Below, piece by piece: positions 1 to 7,664 of a stretch of 54,874 nt of DNA. The first letter of the stretch is position 1; each line of letters starts with the position of its first letter. This DNA comes from Arcobacteraceae bacterium. Its GTDB lineage: Bacteria; Campylobacterota; Campylobacteria; Campylobacterales; Arcobacteraceae. The stretch covers positions 1 through 54,874 of the forward strand of contig JAQUAG010000013.1 of assembly GCA_028687375.1 (NCBI GenBank), read 5' to 3'. The notes under the pieces were generated by a model, which saw only the letters and a list, made by a program, of their open reading frames with translations, did not search any database and was not told the DNA's origin. The translations under genes were made by a program, and so were the position numbers.

Positions 1-645
1 TATAGTGATGAGGTGATAGATGCTTATGAAGAGTATCTCAAAAATAGTTCACTTGAAGAGCTTTCGGTTTGGTTTGGGCTTAAAAATCAGCAAGAGTGCA
101 AACGATACAAAGAGTCCATTTTGGCTAAACCTACAAAAAAAGCGATAGAAAGATACACAGGTGTCGCTTTTGAGGCGATTGATTATCCAAGGCTTGATGC
201 AAAATCACAACAGTTTATAGATGAAAATGTGATGATTTATTCAAATCTATTTGGGGTCGTTCGTGCAAGTGATGCGATTCCTGAGTATAAATTTAAGCAG
301 GGAAATATTTTGCCCAATCTTAACACTGAAAAATACTATGCCAAACATCTCAAACCTTTTCTTGATGGGTATTTAGGTGATGAAGTGTTGGATTTGAGTG
401 CTGGGTATTATTTGAAGTTTTATAAGCCAATTGGTAATGTTATCACTTATAAATTTTTAAAAGGTGGTAAGGTTGTAAGCCATTTTGCAAAACACTATCG
501 TGGGGAACTTGTCAAACAAATAGCACTCCATAAAATAGGAAGTTTTGCTGAACTTATGAATTTTAAATTTGAAAATCTTTCACTTTTAGAGATGCAACAA
601 AAAGGGAATGTAAAGACTATTATCATGGAGATTACAGAAGAGTAA
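1..645 (+). CDS. yaaA: YaaA/UPF0246 family protein (5' partial)
   Basis: The frame is open from the first base of the window, so the gene begins outside it; the GTG at 13 is only the first internal start-like codon. The remaining 210 or so residues follow the YaaA (DUF328/UPF0246) pattern: a 'RYTGVAFEAIDYPRL' stretch near residue 48, then 'NLFGVVRASDAIPEYKF', a 'DLSAGYYLKFYKP' segment and a C-terminal 'SHFAKHYRGELVKQIA' block. In E. coli YaaA lowers intracellular iron and protects DNA during peroxide stress; that role here is carried over from the family. The stop lies directly before a hairpin shared with the convergent minus-strand gene. Confidence 0.85.
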   Translation, partial: YSDEVIDAYEEYLKNSSLEELSVWFGLKNQQECKRYKESILAKPTKKAIERYTGVAFEAIDYPRLDAKSQQFIDENVMIYSNLFGVVRASDAIPEYKFKQGNILPNLNTEKYYAKHLKPFLDGYLGDEVLDLSAGYYLKFYKPIGNVITYKFLKGGKVVSHFAKHYRGELVKQIALHKIGSFAELMNFKFENLSLLEMQQKGNVKTIIMEITEE

Positions 646-674
646 AAAAATAGCTTAGAATCTCTTCTAAGCTA
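644..674 (-). terminator. intrinsic terminator for the Cys/Met-rich gene
   Basis: A perfect 10-bp stem TAGCTTAGAA/TTCTAAGCTA (651-660 and 665-674) closes a TCTC loop. Read on the minus strand it is followed by seven T residues (650-644), the classical intrinsic terminator for the gene ending at 698. The T run overlaps the yaaA stop codon, so the hairpin also sits right behind yaaA. Confidence 0.75.
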
Positions 675-697
675 TAAAATTAGAAGAGAATATCTCC

Positions 698-1048
698 TTA
701 TTTTTTCGCAGGTGCTTGCATTGGGCATTTACCATCAACAGCACATTTTTCTTTCATTTTTGGAGTGCATTTTGTTTTCATTTTAGGATCACATTTAGCA
801 TTATTTGGACAACTCGCATTCATATCACATTTCATATTTTTAGATTTTCCCTGCATTGGCATATTAGATTTAGTATTGCTTGGGCAACCTTGTCCCATAT
901 TTGAATTAGCTTTCATCCCTTTTGGTTGCTCTTGCATTTGCCCACCACATTTACCTGGTGCACATTTCATCTCAGCTTGTGCAGAACTTAGAGCTCCAAA
1001 CATTAAAAACATTGCAACGATAAAACTTCTTAAAAGTTTATTTGTCAT
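698..1048 (-). CDS. exported Cys/Met/Lys-rich small protein, probable metal binder
   Basis: 116 residues. An N-terminal signal peptide (hydrophobic residues 9-24, cleavage likely after SSAQA) precedes a mature chain of about 90 residues with nine cysteines (29, 34, 55, 74, 80, 86, 94, 102, 108), about eleven methionines and many lysines. Cysteines recur in short units such as KCDPKMKTKC and TPKMKEKC. The composition suggests a periplasmic chelator of a soft metal such as copper, which is inference. APGKCGG near the mature N-terminus resembles the EGKCG motif of bufferin-type RiPP precursors, but no DUF692-like maturase is nearby. Monocistronic: its own -10-like TACAAT lies at 1082-1077 and a terminator at 674-644. 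Confidence 0.7.
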   Translation of the reverse strand: MTNKLLRSFIVAMFLMFGALSSAQAEMKCAPGKCGGQMQEQPKGMKANSNMGQGCPSNTKSNMPMQGKSKNMKCDMNASCPNNAKCDPKMKTKCTPKMKEKCAVDGKCPMQAPAKK

Positions 1049-1170
1049 CTTCTTTCCTTGTATTAAATTTGAAAGAATTGTATAACTTTAACCTATATCT
1101 TGACTTAAATAAAATAGTAATCCATCTGTAAACTAATTTTGCTAAAATCACAAAAAAATATGGAGTTCCT

Positions 1171-2619
1171 ATGCTAGATACAAGACGACATCTTAGGCTT
1201 TTTATCGATGAAGCTTACAAAGTTTCACTTAAATTTATTTTCACCGCTTTTACATTATCTTTTCTAATTGCTTTTTGTGTTGCTTTTATCCCAACTTACT
1301 CTATGAGTCATCAAGCTGTTTTGACATTTTTTATTCTCCTTTTTGCAGCAGGACTTTGGATAACTGAGGCTATTCCTGCTTTTGCTGTTTCACTTTTGGT
1401 TATTGCTTTAGAGATAGTTTTACTTGGATTTGATAATTTTGACTTTGCAAGTGGAAGTAAAGATTGGGAATATTATCTCTCTCCTTGGTCATCGCCACTT
1501 ATTTTCCTTTTTTTGGCTGGCTTTATTATGGCGGCAGCTGCTTCTAAAACAAAGCTTGATGTTTGGATAGCAAAAAAAGTTTTGATACTTGTTGGTGGAA
1601 AACCAAAAAATATTTTGACAGGTATCATAGCTATTACATTTTTTCTTTCAATGTTTGTATCAAATACTGCAACTGCAGTGATGATGATGACGATAGTTCT
1701 TCCACTTTTAGGGCAAATCAAAAAAGACAATCCTTTTAGTACAGCTATTCTTTTAGCTGTAGTAATTGGAGCAAACTTAGGGGGAATGGCTACAATTATA
1801 GGAACACCACCAAATGCGATTGCAGTTGGTGCTTTAGGAGATAATGCTCCTAGTTTTTTGGGTTGGATGATGTTAGCTTTGCCACCTGCACTTTTAGTAG
1901 TGGTAATTTTAAGATTTTTGATACTAAAACTTTACCCTTCAACGGAATCTTTTATTGATTTACAAACGATTCATGAAGTGGAGCATTTTGATGATTCTAC
2001 AAAACATTTTTCAAAACAACCAACAGTTCCTAGCTGGAAAAAACAAGTGACTATTGCTATTTTTTCCCTTACTGTTCTTTTATGGCTTACAACACCATTG
2101 CATCATATTCCAACGACAGTTGTCTCCCTTATTCCAATTATTGGATTTACATTGTTTGGGATAATTGATGCAGATGATATTACAAAAATAAGATGGGATG
2201 TTATTATTCTTATCATTGGTGGGCTTAGCCTTGGGCTTGGGGTATCAAAAACGGGACTTGATGTGTATATTGCTACTTTGATACCAACAGATGGGATGTC
2301 AGCACTTTGGATAATGCTTGTTTTTTCATATATTGTGGTTGTTATTTCAAATTTTATGAGTAACACAGCAGCTACAAATATTATGCTTCCGATTGTTATA
2401 GCAGTTGCAACGACGATTAGTGTAAGTGCAACTTCAATGGTGGCTATTGCTGTTGCTTTGAGTGCCTCTTTTGCTATGTGTTTGCCAGTATCAACTCCAC
2501 CAAATGCGATAGTCTATAGTAGCAATAAAGTAAAAAGTAAAGATTTTTTGATACTTGGGATAACGGTAGCTATTCTTGGACCAGTGATAACTGTGGGGTG
2601 GTTGTATCTGATTGGGTAA
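1171..2619 (+). CDS. DASS/SLC13 family divalent anion:Na+ symporter
   Basis: 482 residues, the usual size for the divalent anion:sodium symporter family (SLC13, citrate/dicarboxylate/sulfate transport), with about 11-12 hydrophobic segments. The paired family motifs are clear: SNTAT at 164-168 followed by GTPPNAIAVG at 211-220, and in the second half SNTAATNIMLP followed by STPPNAIVYS. These SNT and proline-containing hairpins bind sodium and substrate in known members. It probably imports succinate or related C4-dicarboxylates, or sulfate; sequence does not decide which. GGAG at 1162-1165 is spaced 5 nt from the ATG. It stands alone, divergent from the Cys/Met-rich gene. Confidence 0.85.
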   Translation: MLDTRRHLRLFIDEAYKVSLKFIFTAFTLSFLIAFCVAFIPTYSMSHQAVLTFFILLFAAGLWITEAIPAFAVSLLVIALEIVLLGFDNFDFASGSKDWEYYLSPWSSPLIFLFLAGFIMAAAASKTKLDVWIAKKVLILVGGKPKNILTGIIAITFFLSMFVSNTATAVMMMTIVLPLLGQIKKDNPFSTAILLAVVIGANLGGMATIIGTPPNAIAVGALGDNAPSFLGWMMLALPPALLVVVILRFLILKLYPSTESFIDLQTIHEVEHFDDSTKHFSKQPTVPSWKKQVTIAIFSLTVLLWLTTPLHHIPTTVVSLIPIIGFTLFGIIDADDITKIRWDVIILIIGGLSLGLGVSKTGLDVYIATLIPTDGMSALWIMLVFSYIVVVISNFMSNTAATNIMLPIVIAVATTISVSATSMVAIAVALSASFAMCLPVSTPPNAIVYSSNKVKSKDFLILGITVAILGPVITVGWLYLIG

Positions 2620-2682
2620 TGAGACTACCGTATAATCATAAAAATATGTAATTTTAATATCATAAAGATGTAATACTTTTGT

Positions 2683-2707
2683 AACTATTTGTGATAATAG
2701 TTATAAT
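2683..2707 (+). promoter_or_regulatory. hairpin and -10 box upstream of the PEGA operon
   Basis: In the 167-bp gap after the symporter an inverted repeat AACTATT/AATAGTT (2683-2689, 2696-2702) runs into a perfect TATAAT (2702-2707). The layout suggests a promoter whose -10 adjoins a possible operator. A second AT-rich -10-like sequence near 2759 is closer to the start codon, so the assignment is tentative. Confidence 0.35.
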
Positions 2708-2786
2708 AAAAGATTAAGTATTAGTTAAATATTATCTCAAACTTTATGCAAAATTTTGTATAAAAGATAAATTTCAAAGGAAAAAA

Positions 2787-3155
2787 ATGTTAAAAAAAGT
2801 TCTTATTGGATCAGTAGTTTCTGCTGGTATGATGTTTGGTAGTGCTACTATTATTAGTGGTTCATCTCAAAATGTATCGTTCAATAGTAAACCTGAAGGT
2901 GCAACTGTTATGGTAGATGGTGTTAAAATGTGTACAACTCCTTGTACGGTTACTTTACCAAAGTCTGGTAAAGAAAAATCAGTAACAATGTCAAAAGAAG
3001 GATATGAAACGAATACATTACCAATCGTAAGTTCTTATAATGGAGTTGCATTATTAAATATATTTTGGGATTTAAGTACTACAGATTTAATTACAGGTGC
3101 AGCATTTGAATATAAACCAAATAATTATTTTATGGAATTAAGACCAACGAAATAA
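2787..3155 (+). CDS. exported PEGA-domain protein
   Basis: 122 residues. A signal-peptide-like N-terminus (residues 1-25) is followed by a PEGA domain: VSFNSKPEGATVMVDG then CTTPCTVTLPKSGK, matching the PEGA signature. PEGA domains occur in surface and periplasmic proteins and probably mediate protein or wall contacts. First gene of an operon: its stop is 2 nt before the DUF3015-like gene, followed by the DUF4105 gene, so all three are probably an envelope unit. AAAGGA precedes the ATG at a good distance. Confidence 0.75.
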   Translation: MLKKVLIGSVVSAGMMFGSATIISGSSQNVSFNSKPEGATVMVDGVKMCTTPCTVTLPKSGKEKSVTMSKEGYETNTLPIVSSYNGVALLNIFWDLSTTDLITGAAFEYKPNNYFMELRPTK

Positions 3156-3157
3156 GT

Positions 3158-3463
3158 ATGAGATACAAAACAATCTTATTTTTCTGGTTGTTTTGTTATT
3201 CAATTACACAAGCTCAGTGCAATAATAACAATCAACAAATTTATAACTATACTTTTAATAATAGTGTAATTACATATATTCTAATTAACCATAATTTTTT
3301 ACTTTCAGATATTCAAGTAAAAAATGGTGACTATTTAGATAGTTTATTAACTCAATTAAATCTTCCAAATAATGATAAAACATTAAATTATTTAATTGAA
3401 TTAGTAAACTCCAGCAAAAATTCTTATGATTTTGCAATGGCTTTAACAAAGGATAAAAACTGA
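3158..3463 (+). CDS. DUF3015-like exported protein
   Basis: 101 residues with a signal peptide ending near TQAQC. The segment LLSDIQVKNGDYLDSLLTQL resembles the conserved DUF3015 pattern (a helix, then G-[ED]-x-L-[DE]-x-L); that family is commonly found beside DUF4105 genes. I rely on this short match plus position, so the family call is moderate. The molecular role is unknown. Its TGA stop (3461-3463) overlaps the proposed CTG start of the next gene in CTGA, implying translational coupling. Confidence 0.55.
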   Translation: MRYKTILFFWLFCYSITQAQCNNNNQQIYNYTFNNSVITYILINHNFLLSDIQVKNGDYLDSLLTQLNLPNNDKTLNYLIELVNSSKNSYDFAMALTKDKN

Positions 3464-5163
3464 GTTTTAGAATTCTATTTTTTCTCGTAATATTCTTTGG
3501 TTCATTAAATGGAAAAGAAACTATTGAAAATTTGTCACAAAATCCTCAATGGTTAGCATTACTTCATATTAATGAAAATAATATTTCTGAAATTAGTGAT
3601 AGTAATTTTTATATCTCAAAACAATCAAATCCAAAGATTGAACTAGAAACCTTACTTCAAGAAAAATCGTGTGAAAATATTTGTAAGTATCCTGCAAGAT
3701 ATAAATTTTTATCTGATAATCTTGATTTGAATATCTCTTTTAGTCACTGTGAAGATTTACAAACTTTTTTAAAAGATTCAAGAGGAGAAACAGCTAGTTT
3801 AGTATTTGCTTCCTCTTTTTTAGGTTCGCCAACCTCTTATTTTGGACATACTTTTATCAAAATAAATAAACCAAAAAATATCTATTTTTCTCAAACTTTA
3901 AGTTATGCTGCTGAAATGCCTCAAAATGTTGGATTTACAAATTTATTAGTTAAAGGGATTGGTGGTGGATTTACTGGTAAATATGTCGCTAGTCCCTATT
4001 TTAAACTTATTGAAGGTTACAATATAGTTGAACAACGAACACTTTATGAGTATGAACTTGATTTGACAAAGGATGAAATCGAAACAATGCTTTGGCATAG
4101 CTATGAGATGTTAAATACCAATATCCCTTATAAATTTTTTACTGAAAATTGTGCTTATGAGATTTTTTGGCTTTTGGATGTGGCAAGACCACATGGACAT
4201 TTACGAGAAAAACTAAAAGCTTATGTTATCCCATATGAAACGATAGAAACAGTCAAAAAAGAAAATATGGTTAAAAACTTCACAATAAGAGAGCCACTTA
4301 TCGAAAAACTCTATACTATCTATAACTCTTTGAATAGTGAAGAAAAAGAGTTTTTTACCACTTGGAAAGAGAGTGAAACAAAAGAAAAAGATTTGAATAA
4401 TACTCAATTTTCACAACAATCAAAAAATAAACTTTCCGAACTTATAAATGGGCATTATGATATTTTATTTAAAAAATTTCGTACAAGTAAGGCTGATTTT
4501 TATGATGTCAAAAAAATACCATTTCAACGAACGATTATAGATAAAAATGATGATTTTGAACCAAAGAAATCACATAAACTCTCTTTTGGAACAATCAAAA
4601 AAGATAATGAAAATGGACAAATACTAAATTTTAGACCAGTATTATTTGATAGATTTGAAGAGCGAGATAATAAATTAAGTGAAGCAACTTTGGAATTTTT
4701 AAATATTGGAGCAACAAAGTTTGATAATAACACAAAATTAGAAAACTTTGATATTGTCAAAATGGAATCACTTAATAAACGATTTGATTTTTATACTCCA
4801 ACTTCTTGGAGGTTTTATGCTGGAGCAAATAGAAGTTTTGAAACTGATAACTTGGAAGCTGTTTTGGAATTTGGGATGGGATTAACAAAAGGAAATGAGT
4901 TCATTTCTATGTATGGAATGGGGCAAGTTGCTTTCTATCCATTTATCACATCAGCGAACTTTCAAGCACTTGGAGGAGTAAGCTTTTGGCTTGATAAACT
5001 TCATCTAAACTTTGATTATAAAGAAACATTTAAAGATGGGATGAAGCCAAAAGATGAACAAAAGCTTTCACTTTTTTATCCTATCAATAAATCTTTTAGC
5101 CTCAAACTTTCAAATGAACTTAAACAAAAAGAACAACTTATATCTTTAGAATATAGATTTTAA
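3460..5163 (+). CDS. DUF4105 (Lnb N-terminal-domain) protein with beta-barrel-like C-terminus, probable CTG start
   Basis: 567 residues from the CTG at 3460. This start is preferred to the TTG at 3532 because the reading adds a typical signal peptide (SFRILFFLVIFFGSLNG), because AAAGGA (3448-3453) lies 6 nt upstream, and because CTGA overlaps the preceding stop. The DUF4105 domain, a papain/NlpC-like fold also found in the Bacteroides lipoprotein N-acyltransferase Lnb, is marked by SYFGHTF (His about 130) and FFTENCAYE (Cys about 231), the expected catalytic pair. The last 170 or so residues alternate like beta strands and end in YRF, as in outer-membrane barrels. Probable role: envelope lipid or peptide modification at the outer membrane; substrate unknown. 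Confidence 0.75.
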   Translation: MSFRILFFLVIFFGSLNGKETIENLSQNPQWLALLHINENNISEISDSNFYISKQSNPKIELETLLQEKSCENICKYPARYKFLSDNLDLNISFSHCEDLQTFLKDSRGETASLVFASSFLGSPTSYFGHTFIKINKPKNIYFSQTLSYAAEMPQNVGFTNLLVKGIGGGFTGKYVASPYFKLIEGYNIVEQRTLYEYELDLTKDEIETMLWHSYEMLNTNIPYKFFTENCAYEIFWLLDVARPHGHLREKLKAYVIPYETIETVKKENMVKNFTIREPLIEKLYTIYNSLNSEEKEFFTTWKESETKEKDLNNTQFSQQSKNKLSELINGHYDILFKKFRTSKADFYDVKKIPFQRTIIDKNDDFEPKKSHKLSFGTIKKDNENGQILNFRPVLFDRFEERDNKLSEATLEFLNIGATKFDNNTKLENFDIVKMESLNKRFDFYTPTSWRFYAGANRSFETDNLEAVLEFGMGLTKGNEFISMYGMGQVAFYPFITSANFQALGGVSFWLDKLHLNFDYKETFKDGMKPKDEQKLSLFYPINKSFSLKLSNELKQKEQLISLEYRF

Positions 5164-5167
5164 TATC

Positions 5168-5201
5168 TACACAAAGAGAATTAAATCTCTTCTTCTGTGT
5201 A
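5168..5201. terminator. weak hairpin between convergent genes
   Basis: TACACA/TGTGTA (5168-5173, 5196-5201) with an inner AGAGA/TCTCT (5175-5179, 5186-5190) forms an interrupted stem between the stops of the DUF4105 gene and the diguanylate cyclase. It could act as a shared terminator, but neither side has a long T run. Confidence 0.3.
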
Positions 5202-6890
5202 CATTTTATTCTCAAATCGCACTATTTTATTTCTTCCTGTCTCTTTTGCTTGATATAAAGCAACATCAGCAAATTTGATAGCTTGCCATACTCTTTGAGC
5301 ATCTTCTGGATAAAGTGCAATTCCGATACTGAGTGTTTTATTAAAAACTTTATCGTTTGCTTTAAAACTTTTTTTAGAAAACTCAACTTTAATAGAAGTT
5401 GCTATTTTTTCAATGATTTCATAATTTGAATTGAAAACGATAACTAAAAACTCTTCACCACCATATCTTATAGCTAAATCAGAACCTTTGATATTGTTTT
5501 GAAGAACTGCAGAAAGCTCTTTGATAACAGTGTCACCAACATCATGACCATAAGTATCATTGACTTGTTTGAAGAAATCTATATCTATCATCATTACAGA
5601 AAAATCTTTATCTTCTGGTAGATTAACCTCTACAAATTGATCTAAAAATCTTCTATTATAAAGTCCTGTAAGTCCATCTTTTAGTGATCTCTCTTCAAGT
5701 TTGTGCATTAAGAATTTTGCTTCAAGTACAGGTTCTGCTAACTCAAAATAATTTGAGATAATTGGCACCATCTCCTTGTATTTAAGGAGTTCCTCTTTAT
5801 TATTTGCATAGAGAAGAAGTGTCAGCGAATATTCAGGTGATATACTAAAAGGAAGGCATAGATATTCTCTTTTTTCCATATAGCAAGTTTTACAAATTTT
5901 ATGAAACTCTAATGAATTCACAACAAGACCTGTTCGATTTGCTCGACATTTTGTTAAATTTGTTTCATCAAAAATTGGGCTATGTTTCAAATCTTCACTC
6001 GATTCAACCACTACTCTTTTGTTTGTTTCTGTATGATTTTCAAAAAGAGCAAATGATTTAATCTCAAAAGTATTCGATAAAATATATGAGATTCTCTCAT
6101 AAATTTGCCCTTTTGAATCATCAAGTTCAATTGTTTTTTTAAATCTAAAAATCTCAGATAGATCATTGAGTCTTCTTGCAACTTTTCCAGCTTCATTTGA
6201 AAGTGAAGTTTCTACATGATAAGAGAAATCACCCCTATACGCTCGACTAATTCCATCTTCTAAATCATCAAATAGTTTGACATATGGTTTAATATAATGT
6301 CTAGCAACTAATACAGCGATAATTAAAAATAAAATCAAAATAGCGACAGTTTTAGCAATAGCTTCAATTCCTAATTGTCTTAAATCATTGATATTCATCT
6401 CCATAGTAATTGCACCTAAAACATCACCCTCTTGGTTTGCAATATGGCAAGTTAAACAGTTTGGATTTCCATATTTTGTAGCGATATATGGAATAGTAAC
6501 TCTTAATATAACTTCTGTAGGAGTTTCTTTAATAACAGTTTCAGATTTTCCTGTTTGGAGAACATTTTTTTCAATATCATCGTATTTATAGATATCAGTA
6601 GTCCCAACACCAAATTCTTCGATAAGCTTTTGTGATCGTATAACCCTTAAAGTGTCAACATTTTGATGTTTTTTCATATTTTCTAAAAATAAATCTCTTT
6701 TTTCCATAGTCCCCAAAACCATATGAGCAGTAAGACCATCTCGTACACTTTCAGCAATTGAATGTGCTTTATCAGTAGCTGTCATTTTTCCAAAATCTCT
6801 AAAATTAATCCAGACATTAAAAATGGTTGAGAAAGATAATGCACCAAGCATAACAACAACGATAAGCATAACTTTTTTATTTGTATTCAT
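5181..6890 (-). CDS. membrane diguanylate cyclase with periplasmic CxxCH sensor domain
   Basis: 569 residues from the ATG at 6890. The open frame reaches 6992 but the upstream part lacks an SD and spoils the membrane-anchor N-terminus. Order: TM helix (about 8-25); periplasmic domain with a single CLTCH (Cys145, Cys148, His149) ahead of GDVLGAITMEM, typical of DUF3365/Tll0287-like haem-c sensors; second TM (about 185-205); HAMP-like linker; GAF-like region with a Cys cluster (CKTCYMEKREYLC); GGDEF domain with RYGGEEF ending near residue 481. The GGEEF signature predicts c-di-GMP synthesis. No RxxD inhibitory site is present (KGSD there). It may sense redox state or a gas through haem, which is inference. 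Confidence 0.85.
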   Translation of the reverse strand: MNTNKKVMLIVVVMLGALSFSTIFNVWINFRDFGKMTATDKAHSIAESVRDGLTAHMVLGTMEKRDLFLENMKKHQNVDTLRVIRSQKLIEEFGVGTTDIYKYDDIEKNVLQTGKSETVIKETPTEVILRVTIPYIATKYGNPNCLTCHIANQEGDVLGAITMEMNINDLRQLGIEAIAKTVAILILFLIIAVLVARHYIKPYVKLFDDLEDGISRAYRGDFSYHVETSLSNEAGKVARRLNDLSEIFRFKKTIELDDSKGQIYERISYILSNTFEIKSFALFENHTETNKRVVVESSEDLKHSPIFDETNLTKCRANRTGLVVNSLEFHKICKTCYMEKREYLCLPFSISPEYSLTLLLYANNKEELLKYKEMVPIISNYFELAEPVLEAKFLMHKLEERSLKDGLTGLYNRRFLDQFVEVNLPEDKDFSVMMIDIDFFKQVNDTYGHDVGDTVIKELSAVLQNNIKGSDLAIRYGGEEFLVIVFNSNYEIIEKIATSIKVEFSKKSFKANDKVFNKTLSIGIALYPEDAQRVWQAIKFADVALYQAKETGRNKIVRFENKMYTEEEI

Positions 6891-6967
6891 ACTAATCCAA
6901 TATATTTTTTTAAGGGCAATATTGTACAAAAAAACTAGTAAAAAAATTGAATTAATTTTTAATTCGT

Positions 6968-6973
6968 TATAAT
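6968..6973 (+). promoter_or_regulatory. -10 box for serB
   Basis: A perfect TATAAT about 30 nt before the serB ATG in an AT-rich divergent gap. No convincing -35, which is normal for this group. Confidence 0.5.
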
Positions 6974-7002
6974 CACGAAATTTTAAAAACAAAAGGGTGA
7001 TG

Positions 7003-7623
7003 ATGAAATTAGCAGTATTTGATTTTGATAGTACACTTATGGATGGGGAAACGATAGATTTTTTAGCTGATGAGTTAGGACTTGGGGAACAAGTAGCGAA
7101 AATTACAGAGGAAGCTATGTCTGGAAGACTTGATTTTTTTGAAAGTTTGACTACAAGAGTAGCACTTTTAAAAGGGCTTCCATACCAAAAAGTACTTGAT
7201 ATTTGTGAGAATTTACCTTTGATGAATGGTGCAATTGAAACTGTTACTGAACTAAAAAAACAAGGCTACAAGGTGATTTGTTTTAGTGGTGGATTTAGAA
7301 CAGGGACGACACCAGCCAAATTTAAACTTGGACTTGATGCTGATTTTGCAAATATTTTACATCATAAAGATGGAGTTTTAAGTGGATTAGTTGGTGGAGA
7401 TATGATGTTTGATAGTAGCAAGGGAGATATGATACAAAGAGTTCAAGCACTTCTTGGAGCAACTGTAAAGAACACTTTAGTATGTGGAGATGGTGCAAAT
7501 GATCGAAGTATGTTCCCGTATGCTTCTAAAAAAATAGCTTTTTGTGGGAGAGAGATTCTTAAAAAAGAAGCGAATATTATCATTGATAAAAAAGATTTAA
7601 GAGAGATTCTGAACTATATTTAA
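7003..7623 (+). CDS. serB: phosphoserine phosphatase SerB
   Basis: 206 residues. Three consecutive start codons (GTG 6997, ATG 7000, ATG 7003) are possible; AAAAGGG at 6991-6997 gives sensible SD spacing only for 7003. HAD-family motifs: DFDSTLMDGET at the N-terminus (nucleophile Asp7 and Asp9), FSGGFRTG (motif II), and CGDGANDRSMF (motif IV). The enzyme removes the phosphate from O-phosphoserine, the last step of serine synthesis; serA for the first step lies at 31.5 kb. Monocistronic, convergent with the phosphoesterase gene. Confidence 0.9.
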   Translation: MKLAVFDFDSTLMDGETIDFLADELGLGEQVAKITEEAMSGRLDFFESLTTRVALLKGLPYQKVLDICENLPLMNGAIETVTELKKQGYKVICFSGGFRTGTTPAKFKLGLDADFANILHHKDGVLSGLVGGDMMFDSSKGDMIQRVQALLGATVKNTLVCGDGANDRSMFPYASKKIAFCGREILKKEANIIIDKKDLREILNYI

Positions 7624-7629
7624 TTTTTA

Positions 7630-7664
7630 AGATAACACCTATTGCCAAGTGATAAGTGTTATCT
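7630..7664. terminator. hairpin between serB and the phosphoesterase gene
   Basis: AGATAACAC (7630-7638) pairs perfectly with GTGTTATCT (7656-7664) around a 17-nt loop that contains the end of the minus-strand gene. T-rich sequence follows on the minus-strand side. Probably a shared terminator. Confidence 0.4.

Noticed and set aside
698-1048. Bufferin/HvfA-type RiPP precursor
   Set aside because: Only one APGKCGG box, cysteines are not in EGKCG repeats, and no DUF692 or DUF2063 genes lie nearby.
698-1085. Plus-strand ORFs over the Cys/Met-rich gene
   Set aside because: His/Phe-rich shadows of the minus-strand gene; no SD or recognisable family.
6891-6992. N-terminal extension of the diguanylate cyclase
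   Set aside because: No SD at 6992; the extension overlaps the divergent promoter, and the membrane anchor begins at the ATG at 6890.
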